64,000 bases of DNA from Ichthyophis bannanicus (lineage: Eukaryota; Chordata; Amphibia; Gymnophiona; Ichthyophiidae). Position numbers and translations under genes: made by a program. Position 1 is the first letter of the stretch. Each line of letters starts with the position of its first letter. A model generated the notes under the pieces. It made no database searches. It was not told the origin of the DNA and worked only from the letters and a program-made list of their open reading frames with translations. This document shows, in pieces, positions 11,877 through 23,429 of this stretch. The stretch spans positions 136,173,596 through 136,237,595 of the forward strand of contig CM066045.1 in assembly GCA_033557465.1 (NCBI GenBank), in the 5' to 3' direction.

Positions 11877-12725
11877 ATGGCCGGGACTAAACCTATGCGC
11901 CTGGAATTTGGATCTTCGGCGACTTCTCATGGCAAACGCTCCAAAACTGAACCCCCGTCCCCGCAGAAGGGGCTGGCTTCGCGCGAGGGCCCCGAAATGC
12001 AGCAGGAAATCCTTGCAGAGATTAGAGGGGTTAAGGACCTCGTGCAGTCAAATGGTGAAGCACTCCGAGTGCTGCGGGAAGATCTTGGTGTTCTGCAGGG
12101 CAGGCTAGAGGGGCTCTCTTCGCGTCAAGACAAAATGGAGAGCATCTTGGACTCCCATGTGGCCCGGTTGTCCCAACTCGACAATGTTGAACGCCAGGTA
12201 CGGGCCTTGCAGAAAGAAGTGGAAGATGGCAATAATAGAGCGCGCCGCAACAACCTACGAATCGTGGGCATACCGGAGGGAGCGGAATCGGGAGACATGA
12301 AAGAGTTTCTATGTAGTATCCTCCCTTCCCTGCTTCAAATTGCCTTTACCAAAGATTTGGAGATCGATCGCGCTCATCGTGTACCCTCAAACATAATGCT
12401 CAACAGGAAGACCCCGCGGCCTATCATCTTTCGACTTTTGCGATATCAACATGTGGAGCAAATTCTCAGTGCTTCTCGGGCCAAGGGCCATATGGAGTTC
12501 AAGGGCCACAAGATCTCCTTCTATCCTGACTTGGCTAAACCCACGGTCGACCGCCGAAAGCGCTTTCTGGAATTTCGGCCAAGGCTTCAACATCTACAAG
12601 CACGCTATGGTCTGATGTATCCGGCCAAGCTCCGAGTTACGCTTCACAATCAGACAAGAACATTTGAGGACCCTGATCTACTAGCGGAGTTCTTGGATTC
12701 TAAAGAAGCCGATTTGATGCGCTGA
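11877..12725 (+). CDS. L1/Tx1-type ORF1 protein (RNA-binding, transposase_22-like), open
   Basis: This 282-residue frame starts at the ATG at 11877 and runs without interruption to a TGA. Residues about 45-115 form heptad-rich helix consistent with the trimerising coiled coil of L1 ORF1 proteins. An RRM-like segment begins at 'RARRNNLRIVGIPEGAESGD'. The C-terminal domain follows with 'HKISFYPDLAKPTVDRRKRF' and 'KLRVTL'. The known family role is to coat LINE RNA and act as a nucleic-acid chaperone. Its neighbour at 13216 is the endonuclease of the same element. The open frame suggests a fairly young copy. Expression is not shown. Confidence 0.8.
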   Translation: MAGTKPMRLEFGSSATSHGKRSKTEPPSPQKGLASREGPEMQQEILAEIRGVKDLVQSNGEALRVLREDLGVLQGRLEGLSSRQDKMESILDSHVARLSQLDNVERQVRALQKEVEDGNNRARRNNLRIVGIPEGAESGDMKEFLCSILPSLLQIAFTKDLEIDRAHRVPSNIMLNRKTPRPIIFRLLRYQHVEQILSASRAKGHMEFKGHKISFYPDLAKPTVDRRKRFLEFRPRLQHLQARYGLMYPAKLRVTLHNQTRTFEDPDLLAEFLDSKEADLMR

Positions 12726-13215
12726 CTTCCAGAATATTCCTGCAAGTATTCTCATATCCGCTGTGCCTGCCATTTTGGATTAGTCGCGGCTCAGCAAAGA
12801 GTCTGGCGAGGACGGTTCGTTGCCTTGTTTTGATGCTATCCGTGACCCGAATCCATCTACCCACTGTAGCCTCGATGAGTATCCGAGACAGTGTTACTCA
12901 TGGACTCTGGTGTTTCCTTTCTTTTCATGTCTTCATTTTCCTCTCTGGGGCCTCCTCCCGCAGACATCTGGTCGCCATATTCATTGGGGGTTTTGCTTCT
13001 TCTCTAAGATATTTTGGTACATACTTTCAATATAGGGTGTATTAGCCGCAGACTCGGTGATTATGTCATTGTTGCACAGTTTTTTGATTATGTTGTATGT
13101 TTCAAGTGTCCTTACCTAGAATGTTTATTACTGATTAATGGCACCATGTAAGATTTTCTCTCGAATGTCTAAGGAATCAATAATCCGATAAAACGGAAGA
13201 CAAATTACATTATCA

Positions 13216-14106
13216 GGTCATGCAGCTGCGGGCTTGATTTTCCTCCAAGAAACACATTTAAATTCGCAGGCAACTCTTAAACTCAATATTAAACCTTACA
13301 TGGTGGCCGCTTATTCCCCAGCCGTTTCTAAGAAATGTGGGGTTGCCCTACTCGTTAGGAAATCTTTGCATGCTACTATTCTTGCGAATAGTTCAGCTAC
13401 AGCAGGTGGATGGTCCAGAGTTCACCTCAAGATAGGTAGCGTTGCAGTATCATGTATATGCCTTTACGCTCCTAATGTGGATGACCCTGCCACTCTCGTT
13501 GCCATTGCTCAGGTTGCGCAGGCCTCTGCTCATACTGCATTGATCATGGGGGGGGATTTCAATTTAGTTCTTGATCCCCTGATTGACTGGCTGCCGCCTA
13601 GGATACGTGGTCCCCCCAAGAGTCCCATCACGTTTATCTCTTTGATCACAGATCTTGCTTTGGTAGATCTTTGGAGGTTACTACTTCTCAATGAGCTTGA
13701 CTTTCCATTCTTCTCTTCTTCTCACTAATCCCAGTCTCGCACAGATTTCTTTCTGATATCAATACTGTTAGCTCCTCAGGTGGACACTGCAAAGATTCAC
13801 TCCCAACATATTTCAGATCATGCTGCTAGGTCTTTAATCTATCTTACACCTTTGCGAGCTTCTCCCTTGGCAGATTGTGAGACTCCGCTCTGTGGCGGAG
13901 ATCCCCTCTCTTCCTAAGAAGGGTCGCTTTCTCTTTGATTTCCTGCTGGGCATAGTCATGTGTTTAATCACGAAGAATTGGAAGGATAGCTCTCGACTTA
14001 CTGTCAATGTATGGTGGAACCTCGTCTGCTTATATAGTGAATGTGAGCAGACGTCTCGGAGAGCTATCCCTCATACCCAAACTCATTTTGTTTGTCTAAA
14101 TGGCTG
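13216..14106 (+). pseudogene. L1/Tx1-type ORF2 endonuclease remnant, RT deleted
   Basis: The frame reads 'IFLQETHLNSQATLKL', 'KKCGVALLVRKSL', 'CICLYAPN' and 'ALIMGGDFNLVLDP', the conserved APE-endonuclease blocks of L1-like elements. A frame change follows near 13728. A final endonuclease block with 'HISDHAARS' appears at about 13795-13830, then fragments to 14106. No reverse transcriptase motif is present before the 3' end at 14375. Confidence 0.75.
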
Positions 14107-14390
14107 AGGCTTAATGATCATGTACAATCTGCTCATTGTTTCGACATGTCTGTTTAAGGTGCATTCATCATGTTTCAGATCACCGTTAGGTTTTGTAACA
14201 CAATTATGTTAGTACACGCCCGCTTTGGGAATGATTAGTTTCTAGAGAAGAAGCAGGGGGGAGGGGGGTGGTAGTGGTTTACTTTGTTGTATGTATTTCA
14301 CTTATGTATCTGTCTTTTAGCTGTATGTCTTCCTTTCCTCTGTTGTTATAAAACGAAAATAAAGCATTTAAAAAAAAAAAAGATTTGGAC

Positions 14391-14604
14391 AAGTTCCTGG
14401 AGGAAAGGTCCATAAGCCTTATTAAAGAGGACCATGGAAAGCCACTGCTTACCCCACAATGAGCATTGTGGAACCTGTGTGCCTTTCTGGGAACTTGCCA
14501 GGTACTTGTGACCTGGATTGGCCACTATTGGAAACAGAATACTGGGCTTGATGGATCTTGATCTGACTCAGTAAGGCATTTCTTATGTTCTTATGACCTA
14601 AAAG
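14391..14604 (+). mobile_element. CR1 LINE 3' end, 3' part of the split copy
   Basis: The sequence resumes with 'aagttcctggaggaaaggtc' and runs through 'gtgacctggattggccacta', 'actgggcttgatgg' and 'cttatgttcttatg', the standard CR1 3' end. It joins in register to 11545-11745 once the L1/Tx1 insert and one copy of the target duplication are removed. Confidence 0.85.
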
Positions 14605-15889
14605 GATTATACGGGAACAAATATTTTCCATTCTGAATGCATAAAAAGTGACTTGAGAAATGGTTTTGCTGTGGTTATTTCTTTGCTTATAGTTCTAAGA
14701 TGAACTATAGAGGAAGGACGCAAGTCACAGATATTACAGAAAATGCTTTAGTAGTAAGAAAAGGGAGAGAGGATCCTTAAATGCCACTTCACAATATATT
14801 ACTTCAGAAACATGTCTCAGGGGCCCGGTGCCATCGAGTAAAAAATGCATGAATAGTTAAAACTAAAACATTTTTTTTTCAGTGTTACTGAGTGTATGAA
14901 ATAGTAGTTATAGTAATATAACAAATGGCACCTATGACAAATTTCATGGATGCAGTTAGCAGGTTCTTTCCCACCTGGTCTGGACCACAGCAGTCCCTCT
15001 CTCCTCCAGGGTCCACACACTGCACTAGCTCCTTTCCTGTTATACTTGTTATATTGACATCTTGTGGTTGTTGCTGGTATTGCCTCCTCTGATTTATAAG
15101 TTACACTGACTCCCCTTGACCTCTGAATAATCTGTTACCCAATTTCTGCAACAACCACTTATTTCAGATACTGCAATACCAGTAATGACCATGGAGTGCC
15201 AGTATAAATTATAAATTAGAGGATTCAATACAATCAAAAGCTGTTAGCAACATCTGTTTAATCATTTATAATGACACCCTGTGGGCTCTGTTGGTGCTAC
15301 ATCTTTTGAGCAATCTATTATTCTAACACTACAAATACTACTACTACTATTATTATTATTATTATTAATAATAATAATAATAACAACAACACTGCAAATA
15401 ATCTATTATTCTAACACTGGTGGTACTGAAATCCCTGATAAATCCATTATATTTATACACTGTGGCTGCTGTTAGGACTGGAGGCTCTCACCAGACAGAC
15501 ACATACAGATTCTTAATACAGTAACTTTGTAACATTTATAGCATAGTAGGTGATAGCACATAAAGATCAATTACCAAGTTGAGATTTTTCTTTTCTGGTT
15601 CTCTATGATTTTGGGTAGATGAATATATAAAGCCTCATGTCTTTATTTGACCTCTGAACTCTGTTCCTACCACTGTCTTTTATACTTGTTCCAGGTATAT
15701 TTAAGTTTCATTACTGTTCTGGTCGCCATCACTTTGTGAACAGCCATCCATGAAAACTGGAGCTTGGAAACCCTCAAGGAAGATCAGTCATTATGGTCTA
15801 CAGAAGATGATAGCAAACCTCTGCAGTATTCTGCCAAGAAAAGGTCATAGGATTGCCTAAAATGCAAATGATTAGTGCTTGCCTATTGG
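14605..15889. other. No gene recognised; triplet repeat inside
   Basis: I find no coding signal. Bases 15337-15391 are an ACT/ATT/AAT/AAC triplet array (tactactactattatt, then aataataataataac). The word 'aatctattattctaacact' flanks the array at about 15308 and 15398 as a short direct repeat, so the array may have expanded inside a duplicated word. Confidence 0.6.
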
Positions 15890-18323
15890 CTTAGAAACAT
15901 AGAAACATAGAAACATGATGACAGAAAAAGACCACAAGGCCCATCTAGTCTGTCCTTCCATAACAACAACTACAACAGTCCACTTTCTACCTTTAGAGAT
16001 CCTCTGTGTTGGTCCCATGCTTTTTTGAATTCAGTTACTGTCCTCATCACTACCACCTCCACTGGGAGACTATTCCACGGATCCACTACTCTTTCCGTAA
16101 AGAAATATTTCCGCATATCACTCCTGAATCTATCTCCCTTCACCCTCATCCCATGTCCCCTCGTAGCAGAACTTGCTTTCAATTGAAAGAGGCTCTCTCC
16201 CTGAACATTTATGCCACGGAGGTATTTAAACATCTCAATCATATCACCTCTATCCCGCCTTTCCTCTAAGGTGTACATATTAAGATCCTTAAGTCTGTCC
16301 TCATATGCTTTATAATGAAGCCCATTAATCATTTTAGTAGCAACCCTCTGCACCGACTCCATCCTGTTCACATCCTTTTGAAGGTGCGGTCTCCAGAATT
16401 GCACACCATACTCCAAATGAGGTCGCACCAAAGACTTATATAGAGGTATTATCACCTCCTTTTTTCTGCTAGCCATTCCTCTCCGTATGCACCCAAGCAT
16501 CCTTCTAGCTTTTGCCGTCGCCTTTTCTACCTGTTTAGCTACTTTAAGATCATCAGACACAACCACGCCTAGGTCCCGCTCTTCTTTAGTGGACAAAAGT
16601 ACTTCACCTCCTATACTGTATTGCTCCCTTGGATTGCTGCAGCCCAAATGCATGACCTTACATTTTTTAACATTAAATCCCAGCTGCCAAATTCTAGACC
16701 ATTCTTCAAGCTTAGCTAGATCCCTCCTCATGTTATCTACACCTTCCTGGGTGTCTACTCTATTACAGATTTTGGTATCATCTGCAAAGAGGCAAACCTT
16801 ACCCGACAGCCCTTCCGCTATATCACTAACAAAGATGTTAAAAAGAATCGGACCAAGGACAGATCCCTGGGGCACACCACTGGTAACATCCTTCTCCTCA
16901 GAGTGAGCTCCATTTACTTGTACTCTTTGTCGCCTCCCACCCAACCAATTTCTAACCCAAGCAGTAACTTTAGGGTCCATCCCTAGGGTGCTCAGTTTGT
17001 TATAAGTCGCCTGTGAGGAACAGTGTCAAAGGCTTTACTGAAATCTAAATACACCACATCTAGAGCTCTCCCTCAGTCCAACTCCCTGGTCACCCAGTCA
17101 AATAAATCGATCAGATTTGTCTGACAAGACCTGCCTCTGGTGAATCCATGCTGCCTCGGATCCTGTAATCCGCTGGACTCCAGAAACCTCACTATTTTCT
17201 CTTTCAGCAGCGTTTCCAATAATTTACTCACCACTGAAGTTAAACTAACCGGCCTGTAGTTTTCAACCACATCCTTACTTCCGTTTTTGTGTAAAGGCAC
17301 CACATGAGCCTCTCTCCAGTCCTTTGGCACCACTCCCGACTCCGAGGCATTGAAAAGGTCAGTCAGTGGAGCTGCTAGAACGTCCCCAAGTTCCCTCAGT
17401 ATTCTAGGGTGTATCCCATCCGGTCCCATCGCTTTGTCTACTTTAAGTTGAGCTAGTTTCTCACGAACACAGTCTTCTGAAAATTGTTCAAGATGTCCCT
17501 CGCTTCTGTTCTTATTTGTGGGTGTTTTCTGAGGTCCTGCTCCTGGTTCTTCATCTGTGAACACAGAACAAAAATATTTGTTAAGCAATTCTGCTTTATC
17601 CTTATCAGCTTCTACATATTCCCCCCCTGTACCCTTGAGTCTGACAATACCACTTTTGCCCTTCCTCTTCTCACTAATATATCTGAAAAATGTCTTATCC
17701 CACCATTTTATTGCATTGGCTATTTCCTCCTCCTTTTGAATCTTTGCCTTCTTGACTACTTTGCTAACTTCTCTAAGTTTTTCCAAATACAGATGCCTGT
17801 CTTCCTCTCTCTGTGATCTCTTGTATTTCATGAAGGCCTCCCTCTTTTTCTTCACTTTTTCAGCTACTTCCTTTGAAAACCATAGCGGTCTCCTGTTCCT
17901 TTTGCCTTTATTTACCATTTTAACAAAAAGGTTGGTTGCCTTTAAAATACCCCCTTTCAATTTTGCCCACTGTTTTTCTACATCCCCCAGCTGTTCCCAT
18001 CCCACTAACGACTCCCTGAGGTATTGGCCCATCTTCGCAAAGTTAGTCTTCCTAAAGTCTAAGATCTTCACCTTGGAATGGATTCTAACAGCCCTAGTCC
18101 TAATACTGAACCACACCATCTGGTGGTCACTGGATGCAAAATGATCTCCCACTACAACATCAGAAACACTCTCACCATTGCTAAGCACCAAGTCCAGTAT
18201 GGCCCCTTCACGTGTGGGGTCTGTTGCCAATTGCCTGAATAGTTCTCCCTGTAGAGAATCCAGGATCTCCTTACTTCTAGAAATGGAAATGGGAAGAAGT
18301 ACATTATTACTTAAGGATGACAC
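15890..18323 (-). mobile_element. CR1 LINE, minus strand, 5' truncated
   Basis: The 3' end at about 15890-15965 carries a repeated octamer ('catagaaacatagaaacat') and then 'gacagaaaaagaccacaagg' and 'cccatctagtctg', typical of one CR1 3' end type. The element is truncated in the endonuclease at about 18323. The same subfamily occurs at 26585-27475. Confidence 0.85.
15970..18323 (-). pseudogene. CR1 ORF2: endonuclease C-terminus plus reverse transcriptase, two lesions
   Basis: From 18323 the minus strand reads the endonuclease end ('GAILDLVLSNG', 'ASSDHQMVWF'), the linker, then 'AMGPDGIHPRILRE', 'NYRPVSLTSVVSKLLETLL' and 'QHGFTRGRSCQTNLIDLF'. A TGA stop lies at 17073-17075. The same frame continues through the aspartate-bearing A box 'VVYLDFSKAFDTV'. 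A one-base loss at about 16991-17006 then shifts the frame. The rest (16980-15970) is open and contains '[20 protein letters not shown]', the catalytic 'CLFADDTKI' and the thumb. One stop and one frameshift are the only breaks, so this is a relatively young copy. Confidence 0.85.
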
Positions 18324-19231
18324 CTAGTGGCCAGATTCAGGATACAGGGCCCAGAATTGCATGGCTCCTGGGCTATGTCCACCACTGCAATAACCAGACT
18401 TGATATGTTGGGGTGGGAGGCAAGAAAAGGTAATACAGAATGAGATTGAGGGAAAAAATCCCTGGGTAATTGTAAATGATGGACTCATGGTATCAGGAAT
18501 TCCAAGTCAATTCTGGCAAATACTGGAAGCATGAAGGAGAGGAGGAAACCACTGGATCAACAAAACTAGGTAAAGAGAGTTCAGTTAAATATCAGGCACA
18601 CAGCAGTGGAAGAGAAAGAACTCCAGGCACAGGTGGGTGAAAAGATGAAAGTCACTATATTGGATTATGGATCTAAAATGGATCTATCTTTAATTCAGCC
18701 TTCCAAGAATCCTTGGGATTACCTGTAAAGAGCAGTCCATGGTTACACTCCTGAAATCAATGACCATGGGTAGCTAGACGTTTTTGAATACAGATTATTA
18801 CAAAGCTTGGGAGTAATATGGGACTTGTATGGATAAGACAGAAAGATGACAGAGACTGAAATAGCAGCCTACCACTGGAAGCAGAGCCTTAGCACACTCT
18901 ATGGCAAATATGGCAGCCATAGAACTCCGAACCTGAAGAGTAACGTGGGGAAACCATCATGCAGTTATCATCCACAGGGGACACCATAAGGGATGACGGT
19001 GCAGGAGGAGTGTGACTCCCAGTTGCCCCAACTGCAGTAAGAGGTAGATTTTGCTATCACAGACCTGCCATGGATATTAGCAACAATGCAGGGCTGTAGG
19101 GATCCTGAATCTCGCCATTCACTCTCTTCCTGTTTGAAGCAGAAATGTGAATGAGAAGGGAGGAAGTGGCCCATATGGATGTACATTGCTGCATATGTCC
19201 AGAGATCTGTGGTCCACTTGGTTGTGGATTC
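18324..19231. other. No gene recognised
   Basis: No retroelement or exon signal was seen in this stretch. Open frames are short and lack family resemblance. Confidence 0.5.
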
Positions 19232-19585
19232 ATTTTTTTTATTTATTTATAGCATTTTCAAAAATTATAAGTTAGGACTATCATCCAATATAACAAAAAA
19301 CATTAAACAGTGCTACTCACTAGACAAAAGGAAGGGGAGAAGCAATGAATAAACATGAAGCATGGTAAAAATAAGAAAAAAAGGAAGGAGAAAGGTATAC
19401 ATCAAATCCCTAGAAAATGCCCACATGACCAGTAATCGTAATTATAAGTGCAGCTAAACAGAAACCAATCGAAACAGTGCATTTAACCCCTGGATTCCGC
19501 AGGTAGCACCATTTTTAGAGCCCAAAAGAAATCTTAATTGCTGAAACTCACCTGACAAAATTACGAAGTATTTACAGAGATACCT
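19232..19585 (-). pseudogene. L1-like ORF1 C-terminus plus 3' tail, copy 1
   Basis: On the minus strand, 19585 to about 19490 reads a decayed C-terminal motif of an L1-like ORF1 ('YLCKYFV' corresponding to the family's F/Y-P-C-K-C-L-I-K). It is followed by an A-rich 3' region ending at 'tttttttatttatttatag' (19237, + strand). The same organisation occurs at 35640-36440, 39030-39535 and 50102-51335, always on the minus strand. This is the least preserved copy. Confidence 0.4.
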
Positions 19586-19832
19586 GTTGCGAATTTAGGC
19601 AGCTGGTGTAACACTATGCCCATTATTTGCATGGTGCATACATTCACGGTGGGCATGGCCATGGATGGCATAAAGATTCAGCTGGCAGCAAAACAGCCAT
19701 CTGAGGTGAAGTGTCACTGGTGGCCCAAGTGGACTGCAAACAACCCAATCTCTCTCCCCCACAACAAAAATCATTGGTGGCCCTATTGGACCCTGACACC
19801 CTACTACTACTCCTACTATTTAGCATTTATAT

Positions 19833-19909
19833 AGCACTGCACAGAAATATACTACACATGCAGCACTGCACAGAAATATACTACACATGCAGCACTGCAC
19901 AGAAATATA
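19833..19909. repeat. 29-bp tandem repeat, 2.7 units, at the L2 3' end
   Basis: The unit starting 'agcactgcacagaaatatac' occurs at 19833, 19862 and 19891 with no visible differences in the shared part. It lies exactly in the 3' terminal segment of the L2 copy, so either the LINE end itself was expanded or template slippage occurred during insertion. Confidence 0.85.
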
Positions 19910-20708
19910 AGCAAAAAGACAGTCCCTGCTCGTCAGAGCTTACAATCTAGTCAAGACAACACAGAACAATAGATAGATCGGGAAAACAATTATGGTGACA
20001 CGGAACAATAGTTAATTCGGGATAAAGCAAAGTATGGGGTAAAACAAAGTATGGCAATTACAATTTGGGCAAAACAAGTATGGCATTTACAAAAACCAAG
20101 TATGGCATTTACAGTTTTAGACATGACAAAGGACGGGAGTCAGGTTAGAACAAAGGGTAGAAGTCGGGATCTGAAAGCGACAGTGAAGAGGTGGGTTTTC
20201 AACCTGGACTTGAAGAGGGCCAGGCAGGGTGCCTAGTGTACAGACACAGGTAGGTTGTTCCAGGCATACGATGCAGCAAGGTGAAAGGAACGAAGTCAGG
20301 AGTTAGCGGTGCAAGTGGAGGGTCTAGATAGAAGTAATTTGTTAGAAGAGTGAAGTTCTCGAAACGGTATGTAGAGAGAGATGAGAGATGAAAAGTAATG
20401 AGGGGCTATAGAGTGAATCCATTTATAGGTCAGGAGGAGGTTTGAATTGGATGCGGAATTGGATAGGGAGTCAGTGAAGCGACTTCAGAAGAGGAGTAAT
20501 ATGGGCATGATGAGGCTGGCTAAAGATTAGTCGAGCAGCATAATTTTGAATAGATTGAAGGGGAAAGAGATGGCTCACAGAGAGACCAGTAAGGAGAAGT
20601 TTGCAGTAGTCCAGGCAAGAGGAGATTAAGGAGTGGACAAGGGTTTTAGTAGTGTGTTCAGAAAGGAAGGGGCAGATTTTGCTAATATTGTAGAGAAAGA
20701 AGCGGCAG

Positions 20709-22011
20709 CTACATGTTGGATATGTGTGGAGAAGGAGAGAGAGGAGTCAAAGATAACTCACAGGTTGTGGGCTGAGGAAACCAGAAGGATTGTAGAGCCA
20801 TCCACGGAGACTGAGAAGGGAGAGAGAGAGGAGGAGAGGAATTGGGGGGAAAGACAAGGAGTTCAGTCTTGGCCATGTTCAGTTTCAAGCGACGGTGAGA
20901 CATCCAGGCAGCGATGTCAGAAAGGCAGGCAGAGATCTTGGTCTGGATTTCTTGAGAGATATTAGGTGTAAAGAGGTAGATTTGGGAGTCATCAGCATAG
21001 AGATGGTATTGAAAGCCATGGGAGGAGATAAGCATACCAAGGGAATGGGTATATATAGAGAAAAGGAGCGGACCCAGGACGGATCCCTGGGGTGCACCAA
21101 TATGGAGCGGGGTGGGAGAGGAGGAGGAACCACCAGAGCATACACTAAAGGAGCGATGGGAGAGGTAGGAGGAGAACCAGGAAGGTACAGAGCCCTTGAA
21201 ACCAAGCGAAGAGAGAGTGGTGAGGAGAAGATTGTGGTCAACAGTGTCAAAGGCAGCAGAGAGGTTGAGAAGGATGAGGATGGAGTAGAGGCCCTTAGAT
21301 TTAACCAGGAATAAATCACTGGAGACTTTTGTAAGAGCATTTCAGTGGAGTGTAAGGGACGGAAGCCGGATTGTAGAGGGTCCAGAAGGGCCTGAGAGGT
21401 GAGGAAGTCAAGGCAGCAGCGGTGGACTGCTCGTTCTAGTAGTTTAGATATGAAGGGAAGGAGGGAGATGGGTTGGTAGTTAGAGGGACAGGTGGGATCG
21501 AGTGAGGGTTTCTTGAGGAGAGGTGTGACCACGGCATGCTTGAAGTCTGCAGGGACAGTTGCAGTGGAAAGTGAAAGGTTGAGAATAAGAGAGATGGAAG
21601 GGACAATGGTGGGGGAGATGGGGTTTAGGAGATGGGTGGGGATAGGATCAGAGGAACAGGTGGTGGGTTTGGAGGAAGAAAGAAGGAGTGTGGTTTCCTC
21701 ATCAGAGATCATAGGGAAGGAGGAGAGGGTAGCAGAGGAAGTATGGAGGGGGGGGGGAGAACTGGGGAGGAGGCAAGGTAGATGAGGAAGTAGGGAATTG
21801 GAGGGTAATTTTGGGCAGACAGGGAGGGCGGGACGAGGGGCAGGGGCACCTTGAGGAGAGAATTGAGGGTATTAAAGAGGCAGCGAGGATCAGAGGCAAG
21901 AGAGTTGGTCAGGTGGATGTAGTATTCTTGTTTGGCAAGTGCTATGGCTGACTGGAGCCAAGGATGAATCTGAAGTGTATAAGGTCTTCCGGGGAGCAGG
22001 ATTTGATGCAT
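20709..22011 (-). pseudogene. L2 reverse transcriptase (second family), broken
   Basis: The piece 22011-21709 reads 'LAKQEYYIHLTNSLASDPR' of the linker. The long frame from 21712 reads 'SSDPIPTHLL', 'DFKHAVVTPLLKKPSLDPTC', 'YQPISLLPFISKLLERAV' and '[16 protein letters not shown]'. It then shifts frame, and the catalytic segment '[17 protein letters not shown]' lies at about 21020-20965 in the frame 21035-20709. At least two frameshifts break the protein. The YADD box is intact. Confidence 0.8.
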
Positions 22012-22012
22012 G

Positions 22013-23300
22013 CATGTTCACCCCCGAAACAATCCAGGCTGGGCCAGGCTGACCCTCCCCCTTCCCCCTGGGCTAGTAGGGACTGGCTTGGTTCTGAGAA
22101 GAGGGTGTCTGGGAAGAGTGGTGGGGATGAAACGGGGGTCCCTGAACGTTTTGGAAGTTAATAAGCAAGTCACGCAATCAAATTGATTGGGAGCCTTTGG
22201 GCTGAGGCATTCTAGGTCCAGCATGAGAAATCCTGCAGTCAATGAATGTTAGCCCTGAAAGAGCAAAAGGAAATAAGATGTGCCCTTTCCTTTGTCTTGA
22301 AATCCAGAATTTGTAATACTCTTCTTTGCTGTCTCTTCTGCACCAGTATTATTCTGACACTGGACCAGTTTCTACTAGCACGGCACCAACACTGCAAGAA
22401 CGGAAAGATTTAATAAGGAAGATATGGTGTGTTTCTGGAACATGTAAACTGCCAAGAGTACTGGCCAAGTCTGCCTAACTATTGGATGTTACATAGTTGT
22501 ATAACGAATGCTCTGAGCCACACAAACTACCAGTGACTTCATGAAGTCCAAGCTGCAGGGTTTGGTTTGAATGCTCGACTTTACTTTTGAGATGAACTTC
22601 AGACATGACTGATTATGTAAACATTCCAAAGGGCATTTCGGAGGTTAACAGACCCCAGACTTCATGCCTGAACTTAATACCCACATTACTACTTCATGCT
22701 ATTTGGAATATTTGTTTTTATAGATTTGCCAGTTTTTGTTTCCAAATAAGAGAGCTTGTGGCTGATCTGCAATGGCTCGGGGGAAGGGCGTGTGTGTGTG
22801 TGTGTGTCAATAACATGATCCTCTCTGGAGTACATTCTCAGACATGGTCTATGTGCCACGGCAGTCACATGTCCGGTTTCCTTTCTGCCTTTACATGGCT
22901 AATCTTCATTACTGCTCATCTCAATGGGTCCAACTCCTGCTCACTGGTAAGTAATTACTTGCTTGGATGTGCTCTCTACTTTATCCCATCCTGTTCTCAG
23001 GACTGGATCAAATGTGTCAGGCGAATCTGGAGCCATTTGGCAGCCCCACCTGAAGCCCATGTTCCTTTCAGGTAGTAGCAACACCTTGCACATCAGCATC
23101 TGAGCCATCAGCTGACATAAACTCACAGGCCCTTCAGCAGGGGAATCAGGGTGACCACCCAAGTGCCATGCTCTGGGGTGACGTCACTCATGAAGGAGAC
23201 AGTCCAGCTGAATGGAAGAAATGTCATCAGCTGTGCAGATCATCGTCCCTCACCATGCATTAGCTTGTCACAGTCATGAGGCCTGGGCCAGCGCAGCAGA
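22013..23300. other. No gene recognised; GT repeat inside
   Basis: No supported gene. A (GT)n array of about 10 units lies at 22788-22807. A pyrimidine-rich region begins after about 23290. Confidence 0.5.
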
Positions 23301-23429
23301 ATTTTTCTATTCTATTGTATTCTCTTCATTCATGCTGATCTCTTCTTTTCAATTTTCTTTCTCCTTTTACAATTTAGTTTTCAATCTCCCGCTGTTTGAG
23401 CATTTAACCACAGGTTTCTATCACGTTCC

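Larger units (their letters stand above)
11746..14375 (+). mobile_element. L1/Tx1-type LINE inserted into a CR1, with 15-bp target duplication
   Basis: The insert starts 'gggggcggagcccgatg' and ends in 'aataaagcattta' plus an A tail that merges with the target. The word aaaaaagatttggac flanks it at 11731-11745 and 14376-14390. The top-strand context is gttt|aaaaaag, so the nicked bottom strand reads TTTTTT|AAAC. This matches the L1 endonuclease preference TTTT/AA. ORF1 is open and the endonuclease is partly readable, but the reverse transcriptase is missing. The copy therefore carries an internal deletion and is not autonomous. Confidence 0.85.
19801..22012 (-). mobile_element. L2-clade LINE (second family), minus strand
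   Basis: The element's 3' end is at 19801, where a short TAG-type triplet tail (ctactactactcctactatt on the + strand) follows 'atatagcactgcacagaaat'. This is the usual L2 end. It is 5' truncated at about 22012 in the linker between endonuclease and reverse transcriptase. The family differs in protein sequence from the L2 copies at 4.2 and 28 kb. Confidence 0.8.

Noticed and set aside
15337..15391. CRISPR-like or regulatory array
   Set aside because: It is a simple triplet microsatellite with no spacers.
21492..21785. Glu/Arg-rich + strand frame
   Set aside because: It is the antisense shadow of the L2 reverse transcriptase on the minus strand.
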